58,553 nucleotides of DNA from the IMG/VR virus record IMGVR_UViG_3300025000_000115, positions 1-58,553 of that record; one strand, given 5' to 3'. The translations under genes were made by a program, and so were the position numbers. Below, in pieces: positions 37,630 through 45,809 of the stretch (its first letter is position 1; each line of letters begins with the position of its first letter). The notes under the pieces were generated by a model. The model was not told where the DNA came from and did no database searches. It saw only the letters and a list, made by a program, of their open reading frames with translations. The DNA comes from a virus.

Positions 37630-39185
37630 CTACACCCACGCGGCCACGGATAACTCGCGCAGCCGGTCGTATGGTTGCCAGCTGCGTCACTGGCATCCCA
37701 GCAGGCTGTTTGCCCTGGGTAGACGGTGAACGGGGCTGCGTAGGTTAAGGCAGGCGTGCAGGTTGTTGCACCTGTGCAATAAAACTGACTGGCAATCCCT
37801 ACGTTGTCGGATGCTGTGAGAGTCAGGGCGAATTTTGCGCTGATTGCGGTGCCGGATGATTTGGAGGATGAGACAGATGGGCCTGTGGTGTCTGGCTGAC
37901 CGTTGTCGATTGTGATGGGGTCACTTGCCGCTGATACTGTGCCAGCACCGTCAATAACATAGATATATGCTGTCGAGCCGTTGACAAACGAACCGGCATT
38001 ATACGTGCTGGTGACGGCACCATCAGCCCAAGCGGTTGCTGGTTGTATTTCACAATGCGTCCTATTTGCCCATGTTGCGTTATCACAAATTACAACCCTC
38101 GCCCAAGAGTTATCAATGTAAATATCCCCATATTGAAGATTTGTGGAAATTTCATAGCCATACGGGGCAGCTTCCCAGTAAGTTCCGGTTGTAGGAGTTT
38201 GTGCCGGATCGTGGGTTAAAATGCATCTGTAATAAGTCCCACCGTATGAAACTGTATACCCTGATAAGTAACCACCCGCTTTATCTGCATTGTATGCAGG
38301 GGGTGCCGGTATATTGCCAATGTAATTATGCATATTTACAGCATCGTAATAATCATTCCCTTTCGCATTTGTCGCATTAATAAGTGAAAAGTTAGTTTTG
38401 GTATTAGATACAACAGCCCCGCTAAAATTTAGCCGTGACGATGTAAATGTAATAGAAGCATCGCCAGCCCCTACACTGGAATCCATTTGCCCCTGTATCT
38501 CTATGTTATACCACCCTGCCGACACCATAGGCGTGACAGGTGTTTCCAAATACATACTGGCAATATTAACGGCTGGATAGCCTCTCATATCGACATAGTT
38601 TGTGGCTGTCGAAACTCCACTATGGCGGAAATTCTGAGAGTCCACAAAAACAGATGGGTAATCATCACCGTTAAAACCCCCGTCAACAGGGTTGTCCGTA
38701 AGCAATCGTAATGATTTAATCTGCCAATAGGGTGTACCTACTGAATCAGGGAATCCCACTGGCATTGTCCCAGGATCAAAATAATACCAATAATTAAGAT
38801 AGAATTTCTTTGTGGTTTTAAAGCCTACGTCATTAACAAAAGCCATGCCGCCAGCAATAAACGGATATGTTGGTGAACCGCTGCCAGATGTACTGGCTGT
38901 AAGCGAATTAACGCTTTTACCGTTTGTTACCCTGGGGTTTGCATCGGTAACTGTGAGTGGTTGTAACCCATTTGACCACCAGCCCCCTGTTGCTGTAGAC
39001 ATATCTACGTCAACTATCGAATTGGAAAAATCGTCATACCGTATAGGTGCTGGCGTTGTTTTTGCCCCAAATCCAGTACCAGTTAAGACCAGCGACACGC
39101 CTGATATATTGCTGAACGTGATAGACGGAGCAGCATGAGACATGAGCGGAGTCAATAAAATAAACGCGGTCAATAAATATTTCAT
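37626..39185 (-). CDS. Secreted beta-rich protein
   Basis: This is a 519 aa protein with an N-terminal Sec signal peptide (MKYLLTAFILLTPLMSHAA), followed by an IPT-like start (ISGVSLVLTGTGFGAKTTPAPIR) and a long beta-rich body. The end, with ARTDP-like and SDNVG repeats and a Cys-containing tail, resembles Ig-like or LamG-like modules. An exported product encoded in a phage late operon is unusual. It could be a host-surface or extracellular protein. The catalytic role is unknown. Confidence 0.7.
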   Translation of the reverse strand: MKYLLTAFILLTPLMSHAAPSITFSNISGVSLVLTGTGFGAKTTPAPIRYDDFSNSIVDVDMSTATGGWWSNGLQPLTVTDANPRVTNGKSVNSLTASTSGSGSPTYPFIAGGMAFVNDVGFKTTKKFYLNYWYYFDPGTMPVGFPDSVGTPYWQIKSLRLLTDNPVDGGFNGDDYPSVFVDSQNFRHSGVSTATNYVDMRGYPAVNIASMYLETPVTPMVSAGWYNIEIQGQMDSSVGAGDASITFTSSRLNFSGAVVSNTKTNFSLINATNAKGNDYYDAVNMHNYIGNIPAPPAYNADKAGGYLSGYTVSYGGTYYRCILTHDPAQTPTTGTYWEAAPYGYEISTNLQYGDIYIDNSWARVVICDNATWANRTHCEIQPATAWADGAVTSTYNAGSFVNGSTAYIYVIDGAGTVSAASDPITIDNGQPDTTGPSVSSSKSSGTAISAKFALTLTASDNVGIASQFYCTGATTCTPALTYAAPFTVYPGQTACWDASDAAGNHTTGCASYPWPRGCR

Positions 39186-40114
39186 GGAGACACCGCCACA
39201 AAATCGTCGAATCTAGAGTAGGTGCTGTTGCTCCCCTGCCTGATACCTGGATAACCATCTGCAATATTAGTATCGACAACACTATTTGTCTCTACGCCGT
39301 TTTTGTAGGTTTTTATCGTTGTTCCGTTGGCACATATTTTGCCAACGTCATTGTTTGCAAATGCCGTGTCTGCTTCCAATGTAGCGGCAGTACCGTTTAG
39401 ATACCGCACTAATGCGCCCGTTTCCATATTTAGCAGATAAAACGTAGCTGCCGCAGAATCAGACATTCTGACCACCGGCCCTGATGTGCTACCTCTGGAA
39501 TCTAACGCCTTGATTTCCGCACACTGATTTGCCCCATTTGCCCAATCGGAACGGTAGGCCATACCGGGGAACGTATTTTGAACAACTTGATTGCTCAATA
39601 TTTTACTTGTCCCGCCATAACTAGGTTGCACCCAATTTGCGTTGTAATCTGATAGTGCCTGATTTGCACCCGTGAAACTGTCTGTGATACTAATCGTAGC
39701 TGACACCCCCGTCCCACTAACCGCCACCCTCACAGGTGGGAACTGGTCGGAACTAAACAGCACCGCATTGGTAAAAGCCCCTGTCGCAGTTGGGGCGAAT
39801 TCTACTTTTGCGGTCATCGGTGCAGTAGTACCGCTTGACGAGTACACGCGGAAAGGCCCCGCGCTGGACATCTGCGCTTGGATGCCTGTTATCGTTCCTT
39901 TACCTGTGTTCGACACTGAGAACAGTTGTGAAATTGTTGTTCCTGTCGTTCTATTGCCAAAGGCTTTAGAAGTAGGCAATACAGCCATGATTGGGATTTG
40001 ATCTTCTTGTGCGCACTGGTTGCGACCAAAGTCAAACCCGAAATCAAACCCGAAAGCACAGGCCAAACTTGCGCTCATCACCAGCAGTGCCATTATGGTT
40101 AATTTGATCTTCAT
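39182..40114 (-). CDS. Secreted beta-sandwich protein (Ig-like module)
   Basis: This is a 310 aa protein starting at ATG 40114 after AAGGGGG. It has a Sec signal (MKIKLTIMALLVMSASLACA) and a Phe/Gly-rich segment. Residues 40-140 resemble the ASPM/SPD-2/Hydin or choice-of-anchor-type Ig repeats (FGNRTTGTTISQLFSVSN; GKGTITGIQAQ; AKVEFAPTATGAF). The rest is a beta-rich domain (SITDSFTGANQ). The longer frame to 40147 lies inside the peptidase gene and lacks a site. Confidence 0.75.
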   Translation of the reverse strand: MKIKLTIMALLVMSASLACAFGFDFGFDFGRNQCAQEDQIPIMAVLPTSKAFGNRTTGTTISQLFSVSNTGKGTITGIQAQMSSAGPFRVYSSSGTTAPMTAKVEFAPTATGAFTNAVLFSSDQFPPVRVAVSGTGVSATISITDSFTGANQALSDYNANWVQPSYGGTSKILSNQVVQNTFPGMAYRSDWANGANQCAEIKALDSRGSTSGPVVRMSDSAAATFYLLNMETGALVRYLNGTAATLEADTAFANNDVGKICANGTTIKTYKNGVETNSVVDTNIADGYPGIRQGSNSTYSRFDDFVAVSP

Positions 40115-40767
40115 CTCGCCCCCTTGATACGGACAACCGGGATGCACGCCTCACCCTGCTGTTTCAACAGCAGCGCCATATCTTTGCGGGAGATGAAGCA
40201 TTCGCCATTGATACCCCATGCAATACCCCATGAGTTATGCAGCCTGTAAAGGTCGGTGCGCACATTCAGCCCGTTGACAAGGGTGCAGTGGTCGCCTTGA
40301 ATCCGACCAGTAGGCCGAATTATTCCGTTCTTGTCGGGGTCTGACATCCCTTCATACCAGTGCACGCCAATGACGGCCGGTCCTTTGTAGCTCACTGCAA
40401 GGGCTAACTCTGGCTCAGAAAAACACCATCGGTACTCTTTGTACCATCCGCGTTCTTGACCGGCTTTCATTGCGGCGAGAACTGAGCTACCATCGTAATC
40501 CTCCCCCGGCCATTCGTCTATCTGCCGGGCGCGGTAGTATACCTGTTTCGCTATGGCATTGGTGATATCAGGGACAACAACAGGTCTTGCAGCCGCCTCC
40601 TGAGATACCGCAAAGCCCGTGCAAGCACCCTCGCTCCCTTGGTCAAGGTTGATGGGGCAGCGCCATGTATACGAGCGGGGAACGGTGGCAGTAATTAGCG
40701 CCCTGATCGGATAATTGCGGCTGCGCTCGTCAAAGCGCGGTATGCGGTCAAAAACTCTTGTTGTCAT
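40111..40767 (-). CDS. Papain-like cysteine peptidase (C1 fold)
   Basis: This 218 aa protein has the papain active-site order. Gln43 and Cys49 are in DQGSEGACTGFAVS, His160 in GDHCTLVNG and Asn178 in HNSWGIAWG, with NGECFI as in the C1 end. There is no prodomain or signal peptide. Phage C1 peptidases are rare. Its place between lysozyme and secreted genes suggests action on cell wall-associated or host proteins during lysis or invasion; the target is unknown. Confidence 0.88.
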   Translation of the reverse strand: MTTRVFDRIPRFDERSRNYPIRALITATVPRSYTWRCPINLDQGSEGACTGFAVSQEAAARPVVVPDITNAIAKQVYYRARQIDEWPGEDYDGSSVLAAMKAGQERGWYKEYRWCFSEPELALAVSYKGPAVIGVHWYEGMSDPDKNGIIRPTGRIQGDHCTLVNGLNVRTDLYRLHNSWGIAWGINGECFISRKDMALLLKQQGEACIPVVRIKGAR

Positions 40768-40943
40768 ACGCTCTCTCCCGGCGTGATTTCGTCGTAATTT
40801 TTCTTATGATCTACAAACCATAGCCTGTGCCGCTCTATCAGGTCCAGTGTCGTTCTCATATCACAGTGTAACTCTCCCGGCTTGCAGCGGGTAATCCCGT
40901 GGTCCCGCCGACGGGGGCATATGCCTTCATGACGGCAGTACAT
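40764..40943 (-). CDS. Hypothetical 59 aa protein with Cys pairs
   Basis: The frame is open from 40988; I choose ATG at 40943 because the segment before it reads like the neighbouring frame. The protein carries YCRHEGICPRRRDHGITRCK and later ELHCDMR, so it may bind a metal. The end is acidic. It overlaps the cysteine-rich 49 aa frame by 17 bases. The start is uncertain. Confidence 0.5.
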   Translation of the reverse strand: MYCRHEGICPRRRDHGITRCKPGELHCDMRTTLDLIERHRLWFVDHKKNYDEITPGESV

Positions 40944-41076
40944 TCTTGCAGCCATACTGCTGACAGCCGTACTGCTGACAGGCATCATCCCATGGCTTGA
41001 CCGGGCAGTTCGTCAGCTTGTAGCAGTTGGAATGTATATTGAAATTTAGGCATTTCCTGTGAACCTTCGCGGTCAT
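40927..41076 (-). CDS. Cys-rich 49 aa protein, partly overprinted
   Basis: ATG at 41076 follows GGGAGG. The peptide has five Cys and two tandem CQQYG repeats (CQQYGCQQYGCKN) in its C-terminal half. It shares about 17 bases with the next frame. A Cys-rich small protein without a signal peptide is probably a metal-binding protein. It may be one of several tiny genes between lysozyme and peptidase. Confidence 0.45.
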   Translation of the reverse strand: MTAKVHRKCLNFNIHSNCYKLTNCPVKPWDDACQQYGCQQYGCKNVLPS

Positions 41077-41094
41077 CGATGCACCTCCCGCAGA

Positions 41095-41550
41095 TTATGC
41101 AGTAGCCGTGGCATTCCATAGTTTAATCTCTTTTTCTCGCCTGTTGATAAGACCCTTGCTGACAACGAGCTTGCCTTTTCTAGTCTCCTTGTTCCACAAC
41201 CTCATGCGAGCTGGTACGGCGGAGTAATCCCCGCTGTTAAGGACCGATAAAGCAGAGCTCCCTTGAAAACCCGCAACACCAATATTAAACGCGAATATCA
41301 CCAGCGCGTCATATTGATTTTGGGTTAGTGGAACTTTTACCCTATTATTGACTGCTGCCTCAAAACGTTCCATGTCGTCCGCCAGGAGGTCTTGCGCCTG
41401 TTCGGTCGTCAACCCCTTGCTGAAATCCTCTCCCGGTTGGACGAGATGACCGACACCAATGCTCAGTTTACCGGCAGAATCATGGTAAGCGGTCAACCTT
41501 ACCTCTTCCCACTCCATCAGCTTCTTCAGCCCGTTCGCGCTCATTCGCAT
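41095..41550 (-). CDS. Endolysin, GH24 lysozyme
   Basis: This 151 aa muramidase has the T4/P22-lysozyme start GLKKLMEWEEVRLTAYHD then GKLSIGVGH. In the E-8-D-5-T triad the Thr is Ser (E15, D24, S30). The following LTTEQAQDLLADDMERFEA and TQNQYDALVIFAFNIGVAGF match the family. It cuts peptidoglycan for release. There is no signal peptide, so a holin is needed; the membrane protein at 43559-43903 is a candidate. Confidence 0.95.
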   Translation of the reverse strand: MRMSANGLKKLMEWEEVRLTAYHDSAGKLSIGVGHLVQPGEDFSKGLTTEQAQDLLADDMERFEAAVNNRVKVPLTQNQYDALVIFAFNIGVAGFQGSSALSVLNSGDYSAVPARMRLWNKETRKGKLVVSKGLINRREKEIKLWNATATA

Positions 41551-41559
41551 AAGTCACCC

Positions 41560-43557
41560 CTACAGATTCGCGTCATTAACCCACGTCCCGGGCGTCCCCG
41601 TAACAGTGCAATAGCCACCCTTCGGATTGCCAACTGATGGACTTGCCTGAATCCATCTATCACCAGTGTAATGTTTCCCACCTGCTGGTGCAGCGAGCAG
41701 ATATTCTGTGCTTCGCCATACAACCTCTGATCCACTTGGCCCGGTGTATATGGCATTGTATAGCCGCTTTGCCACGGAATCGTACCAGACACCGCCTACT
41801 GTGCTGACGATAACCTGGTCTATTGGACTGCCCGCTGTTTTAGACCGATGGTTAATGTCAAACACCCCGGTAGTTTGTGCCGTGCCGCTTGTGTAAATAT
41901 CACCTGTAACCGCGCCTGTTATGTTGTTGCCACTTACCATCACATTGCTAAATTGCTGACCGTTAAATTTTATCCCATAATCCATATCGTCAGCAGTACC
42001 GAAATGGCCTGCTATGATGGTATTGCTGCTAACTGTTAAATCGGTGGTAACTCCAACCGTGTTGAGAGATGCCAGAAAAACGCCATTATTGCGACCAGCA
42101 GCAGAAGTAAATCCGCACGAGGATACGATATTGTTATCGATTAAAACCCCGTTATGGTACTTACCTGAAGCCCCCTCAAGCCGTATCCCCTCACCCTTCA
42201 GCCCTGAAATATTGTTACCCTTAATAATCAGTCCGTTTATAGGCGAAGGGTTTATGCCCACTATCTGCCAAGCAAAAGCACCTGTGTAATGGTTCGCTGC
42301 GGTAATAACATTGTCTGATATCGTCCAGTTTGACGAGGTTTCCGTTGACGTATCATAACCGACAGACAAGATACCCCCGCCTGGAGGATACACCCCGGCC
42401 TCTTCATTATCGTAAACGCTGATTCGATTGCCAGAAATAACCAGATCATTTACTGTGTACGCAGATTGCGCCCATATAACCACACCGCGAGTGACAAAGT
42501 TCATGACATTGCCGGTGATGGTAATACCGCTGGACGTCTCCTGGTCGCCAGCAACATTTATTCCATGGCTGTATTTGGCAATGGTGTTGCCAGCACAGGT
42601 TATGTTGCCCCCGTGGATTTCAATAGCTGTAGCTACCTCATCCTGACCGGAGTTCGTAAACTGATTGTTGGTAATCACTAGACCGTTACTATCTGCGTAT
42701 ATTGAAGAATGGTCAGTGACCTCATTTCCAGCTATGCTTTGGCCGCATTCAGAGAAGATGTTGTTCGTGATATTGACGTTAGTAAAACCACCGTCGAACC
42801 ATAAAGAATGGTGCCCCCCAGCGTTTTTAAAAGTCATACCGGAAACATTAATGTTGCTACCGCCAGCACTAGCCCCCATCCTGTTCACGTTGGCGCTGAT
42901 ACCGTAGCCGGTGACAAACAGATTGTTTGCGCCGTTAAAATCGACGGTAAAATTTGAGTAGGTAACGTCGCTAATCGGCTCTGTGTGGTTGTACAGAACG
43001 GCGACCCCTGTTGAAGTCGTGCGTATACCATCACCAACCCTGATGATTGACGACGCACCTTCACCTATTACGGATGCCCCTGATTTGCTCTTGACAAGGT
43101 AGTATGTGCCCTCCTGGATCGAGTCCAGCAGATAAGTACCTGCTGACAGGCGTAAAGTCCCACCACCAGCGACGGCAATAATCGCCTTTGTCATACCAGG
43201 GGCGCAATCTGTTGAGCCATCGGGGAGTGCCCCAAACCATTCGGGCCGCGCTTCTTTCAGGCCGGTGAATTTGGTTGTCGGGTTTATGCTGCCGCCTGTT
43301 TTAACATCTAATGTTCTATCAGAAGGCCACGAATGAACAGTGGCACTACTGATATTTGACTGAATGGCCGTCAACGCCGTTGTAACCACGATGGTTTTAC
43401 CAGCGTTAGCTGGGTCAGTAGCAGCAGCCGAAAGCGTCTGCGTCTGTGGTAACGAGTATGTACCGTTTGGGTTGAATACTAATATGGCGGCAGGAGAAGG
43501 TGAACCACACCCAGTGATTACCAGTACCGACAATAACGCGACAATAAGACGATTCAT
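41560..43557 (-). CDS. Tailspike-like beta-helix protein with lipoprotein signal
   Basis: This 665 aa protein has a first strand (AILVFNPNGTYSLPQTQT) and the tailspike words ARPEWFGALPDGSTDC. Right-handed beta-helix repeats of pectate-lyase type (NITNNIFS; NVMVSGNNITG) follow. It probably binds and cuts a host glycan. It starts (ATG at 43557) with a signal peptide and lipobox ITGC, so Cys17 would be lipidated. That is odd for a tailspike, and it may instead be an exported enzyme of the host surface. Confidence 0.8.
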   Translation of the reverse strand: MNRLIVALLSVLVITGCGSPSPAAILVFNPNGTYSLPQTQTLSAAATDPANAGKTIVVTTALTAIQSNISSATVHSWPSDRTLDVKTGGSINPTTKFTGLKEARPEWFGALPDGSTDCAPGMTKAIIAVAGGGTLRLSAGTYLLDSIQEGTYYLVKSKSGASVIGEGASSIIRVGDGIRTTSTGVAVLYNHTEPISDVTYSNFTVDFNGANNLFVTGYGISANVNRMGASAGGSNINVSGMTFKNAGGHHSLWFDGGFTNVNITNNIFSECGQSIAGNEVTDHSSIYADSNGLVITNNQFTNSGQDEVATAIEIHGGNITCAGNTIAKYSHGINVAGDQETSSGITITGNVMNFVTRGVVIWAQSAYTVNDLVISGNRISVYDNEEAGVYPPGGGILSVGYDTSTETSSNWTISDNVITAANHYTGAFAWQIVGINPSPINGLIIKGNNISGLKGEGIRLEGASGKYHNGVLIDNNIVSSCGFTSAAGRNNGVFLASLNTVGVTTDLTVSSNTIIAGHFGTADDMDYGIKFNGQQFSNVMVSGNNITGAVTGDIYTSGTAQTTGVFDINHRSKTAGSPIDQVIVSTVGGVWYDSVAKRLYNAIYTGPSGSEVVWRSTEYLLAAPAGGKHYTGDRWIQASPSVGNPKGGYCTVTGTPGTWVNDANL

Positions 43558-43558
43558 T

Positions 43559-43903
43559 TTAATGACCCCCATTGGTTTTAATCCAGCTAATTATTGCTGT
43601 TTTTACCATGTAGACAATACCTGACAGGATACCGGCAACAATACCCGTGATAACCAACCCTGACGCTATTTTTTGAGTGCGGTTGATGTTTTTTGCAACA
43701 TTTGACAAAGTTTCCCGTTCTTCATCAACAAACGGGCAAGTATGAGGTATGTTTGCTACCTTGGCTATTCGATAAATAAGCAGTACGTCGCCTTTAGTCA
43801 GACTATATTCACGTCGCTCATTACCAGCATGATCAGCCGCGTCAGGCAGAGACTCCATTATGTCCCGTAGTTTGTCTACTTCATTTTCCTGGCTGTCGGT
43901 CAT
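43559..43903 (-). CDS. Membrane protein with C-terminal helix, holin-like
   Basis: This 114 aa protein has an acidic, charged N-terminus and one hydrophobic helix near the end (ASGLVITGIVAGILSGIVYMV) with a short basic tail. It is placed next to the tailspike and lysozyme, like a holin or a membrane anchor of a tail protein. It has only one membrane segment, so I do not call it a holin with confidence. Confidence 0.6.
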   Translation of the reverse strand: MTDSQENEVDKLRDIMESLPDAADHAGNERREYSLTKGDVLLIYRIAKVANIPHTCPFVDEERETLSNVAKNINRTQKIASGLVITGIVAGILSGIVYMVKTAIISWIKTNGGH

Positions 43904-43916
43904 TGGTAGACTCCCA

Positions 43917-44897
43917 TTACTTTGTCGTTATTTGTCTGCTGCCCACAGTATCAGCTTCAGCGTGTATACCAATCTGAGTTATGAAAGTATTATCGGCATA
44001 CTCGGTGCCACCCGTGGCAGCAATACGCTTGACCGCAATCTTTACCTGAGTGCCGATGGTCAGCCCTGTCATATCGACTGATCCTAGATCAAGTTTAAAG
44101 TGATTGAGTGCTGCCGTAGTATCTGGAATGGTTAATTCAGCCGTCACGCTGGTTTCTGTCCATACAGTGTCAATCCCGGCGTATGCAAAATATACGGTGA
44201 ACTTGGCGAACCTATCAGCACCAGACGTGTTCGCAGTCTTGTTGGCAACATGCATGTGAACATGGGCGGCTGTACCTTCCTTCCACCAATGCGCCATTTC
44301 ATTCGCACCAAGGGCAATATGATCGTCCACTGTGAAGGAGTATTCTGAGGTGTTTGTAGTGAATGCTTCCCATGTAGGGAAGTTTGCTGCCGGGACTTTA
44401 CCGGTACTAATCTGAAATTGAATGTCATCCCATACAGTGGCATCACCGTTAAATTTAAGTGTGCCATCCGACTCTATTTCAGTATTGTTACCGGCGTTGT
44501 CACCTATCTGAGCCGTACCGACCATAGTAAACGGTCCGGTGGCTGATGGGGCGTCTACTGGTAGATAGTCTGTATTTGCTGTTGCTGCTGTTACGTCTGT
44601 CCCATCACCTTTAAGAATGCCTGTTGCTGCTGTCTTGTCTTTTGTACTTGCTGGCATTGCATGACGATGATCTTCGCGGGAATATGTGGTGAGTGTGCCT
44701 ACTACAGCAGCGTTACCATACGCTTCATCAGTTACTGTAGTAGCTGCTTGGGGTATCTTATTGTTCACGCTTTCAATATTGGCGTCGTTGGCGCTTATCA
44801 GATTCTGAAACCATATTCGCCACACTGACGAGGTTACAACCGTCTTCAGGTCGCCTTCCACAAGCGGTGCAACTATTGGTGGTGGCTGGATAATCAT
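43917..44897 (-). CDS. Tail fibre-like structural protein
   Basis: This is a 326 aa protein; the ATG at 44897 overlaps the stop of the preceding gene. The N-terminus (IIQPPPIVAPLVEGDLKTV) is like phage tail-fibre proteins, followed by a linker with DHRHAMPAS (collar-type) and a beta-rich C-terminal module (HMHVANKT; VYFAYAGIDTVW). It probably forms part of the tail tip or a fibre. No catalytic motif is seen. Confidence 0.72.
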   Translation of the reverse strand: MIIQPPPIVAPLVEGDLKTVVTSSVWRIWFQNLISANDANIESVNNKIPQAATTVTDEAYGNAAVVGTLTTYSREDHRHAMPASTKDKTAATGILKGDGTDVTAATANTDYLPVDAPSATGPFTMVGTAQIGDNAGNNTEIESDGTLKFNGDATVWDDIQFQISTGKVPAANFPTWEAFTTNTSEYSFTVDDHIALGANEMAHWWKEGTAAHVHMHVANKTANTSGADRFAKFTVYFAYAGIDTVWTETSVTAELTIPDTTAALNHFKLDLGSVDMTGLTIGTQVKIAVKRIAATGGTEYADNTFITQIGIHAEADTVGSRQITTK

Positions 44898-45436
44898 TAC
44901 GCTTTCTTCCAATCGTTGAGTGCTGCGTGAGGTACTAGACGTACCGACTCGTTCTGTGTAGTCAAACTGTAATCTGCCTGACCGAGTATTGTACCAGTGG
45001 TCGGTGTAATCACGACTTCATTGGCACTGGTGTCGGTTTTAATAAACAACATCTCTTCAGCTGCTGGATCGTTTGCAGATAATATCGTTTCGTTCACAGT
45101 GGCGAACGACGCGTCGGCGAACGACGTGCTACTTGTGCCGCTACCAGACCCACCGACGTTATCCTGAGACTCCACCAGCACGCCTGCCGCGTCGTAAATG
45201 GCAATGCTGTAACCGGCATCCAGCCAGATAGACGCCTTACCACTGCCGTCGAGTATAACCGGATTGGTGTTTGCCACGGTGCCGGTGCTGTCGGTGTATG
45301 TCGCTTTGGGGTATGACTGTCCTGGACCGGCAACAGTTCCTGGCTGAGCTGTATAGACTTTACCGCCGACAAGCGGTGCACCTGTGGGGTTGAAGACGGA
45401 GAAATTAATCATCGGTGCGAGGAAGAGGATGGGCAT
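44897..45436 (-). CDS. Tail fibre head-binding-like protein
   Basis: This 179 aa protein resembles the N-terminal domain of podovirus tail proteins: FSVFNPTGAPLVGGKVYT then QPGT, TYTDSTGTVANTNPVILDG and ASIWLDAGYSIAIYDAAG. This motif attaches fibres to the tail. The C-terminal part is Ser/Thr-rich. It seems to be the anchor of a two-protein fibre with the next gene. Confidence 0.82.
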   Translation of the reverse strand: MPILFLAPMINFSVFNPTGAPLVGGKVYTAQPGTVAGPGQSYPKATYTDSTGTVANTNPVILDGSGKASIWLDAGYSIAIYDAAGVLVESQDNVGGSGSGTSSTSFADASFATVNETILSANDPAAEEMLFIKTDTSANEVVITPTTGTILGQADYSLTTQNESVRLVPHAALNDWKKA

Positions 45437-45437
45437 G

Positions 45438-45809
45438 TCAGACTCCTATCGGCGTGTGCGAATAGACTTCAGCGAACGAACGACCGTCTTGCTGTGCAAT
45501 CAGGTATTCGACAGCCATTGACAGCAGATGTTCGGCGTGGTATGGGGCGTCAGGCAGTAAGCCGGGGTCTGGATGATCAGCGTGGTCAAGGTCGAACTGG
45601 TCTATGTCAGCGAACGGCACGCCGCGTTCAGCACAGCGCCATGCTTCGAGTAGTTCGTGGATTGCTATATTGCGGGCGTCACGAGGATCGGCAAATTCTG
45701 ACACGCGGATTTGCAGGGAGCCATTGGGGTCTATAAAATAATCGCCATATTGCGACTGGTCGCGCATATCGCCGTGTGGAATAATCTGTATGTTGATGCG
45801 AGTGAACAC
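45438..45809 (-). CDS. HExxE-containing small protein, possible metallopeptidase
   Basis: This is a 123 aa protein with the helix ARNIAIHELLEAWRCAERGV, in which His-Glu-x-x-Glu is followed by DIDQFDLDHADHPDPG, then APYHAEHLLSMAVEY with further His. This pattern (HELxEA..C...G....D.FD..H) recurs in small proteins of phages and bacteria, in my memory, and looks like a minimal zinc-binding site. HExxE is not a classical HExxH. Proteolysis is not shown. The gene directly precedes the fibre genes. Confidence 0.6.
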   Translation of the reverse strand: MFTRINIQIIPHGDMRDQSQYGDYFIDPNGSLQIRVSEFADPRDARNIAIHELLEAWRCAERGVPFADIDQFDLDHADHPDPGLLPDAPYHAEHLLSMAVEYLIAQQDGRSFAEVYSHTPIGV

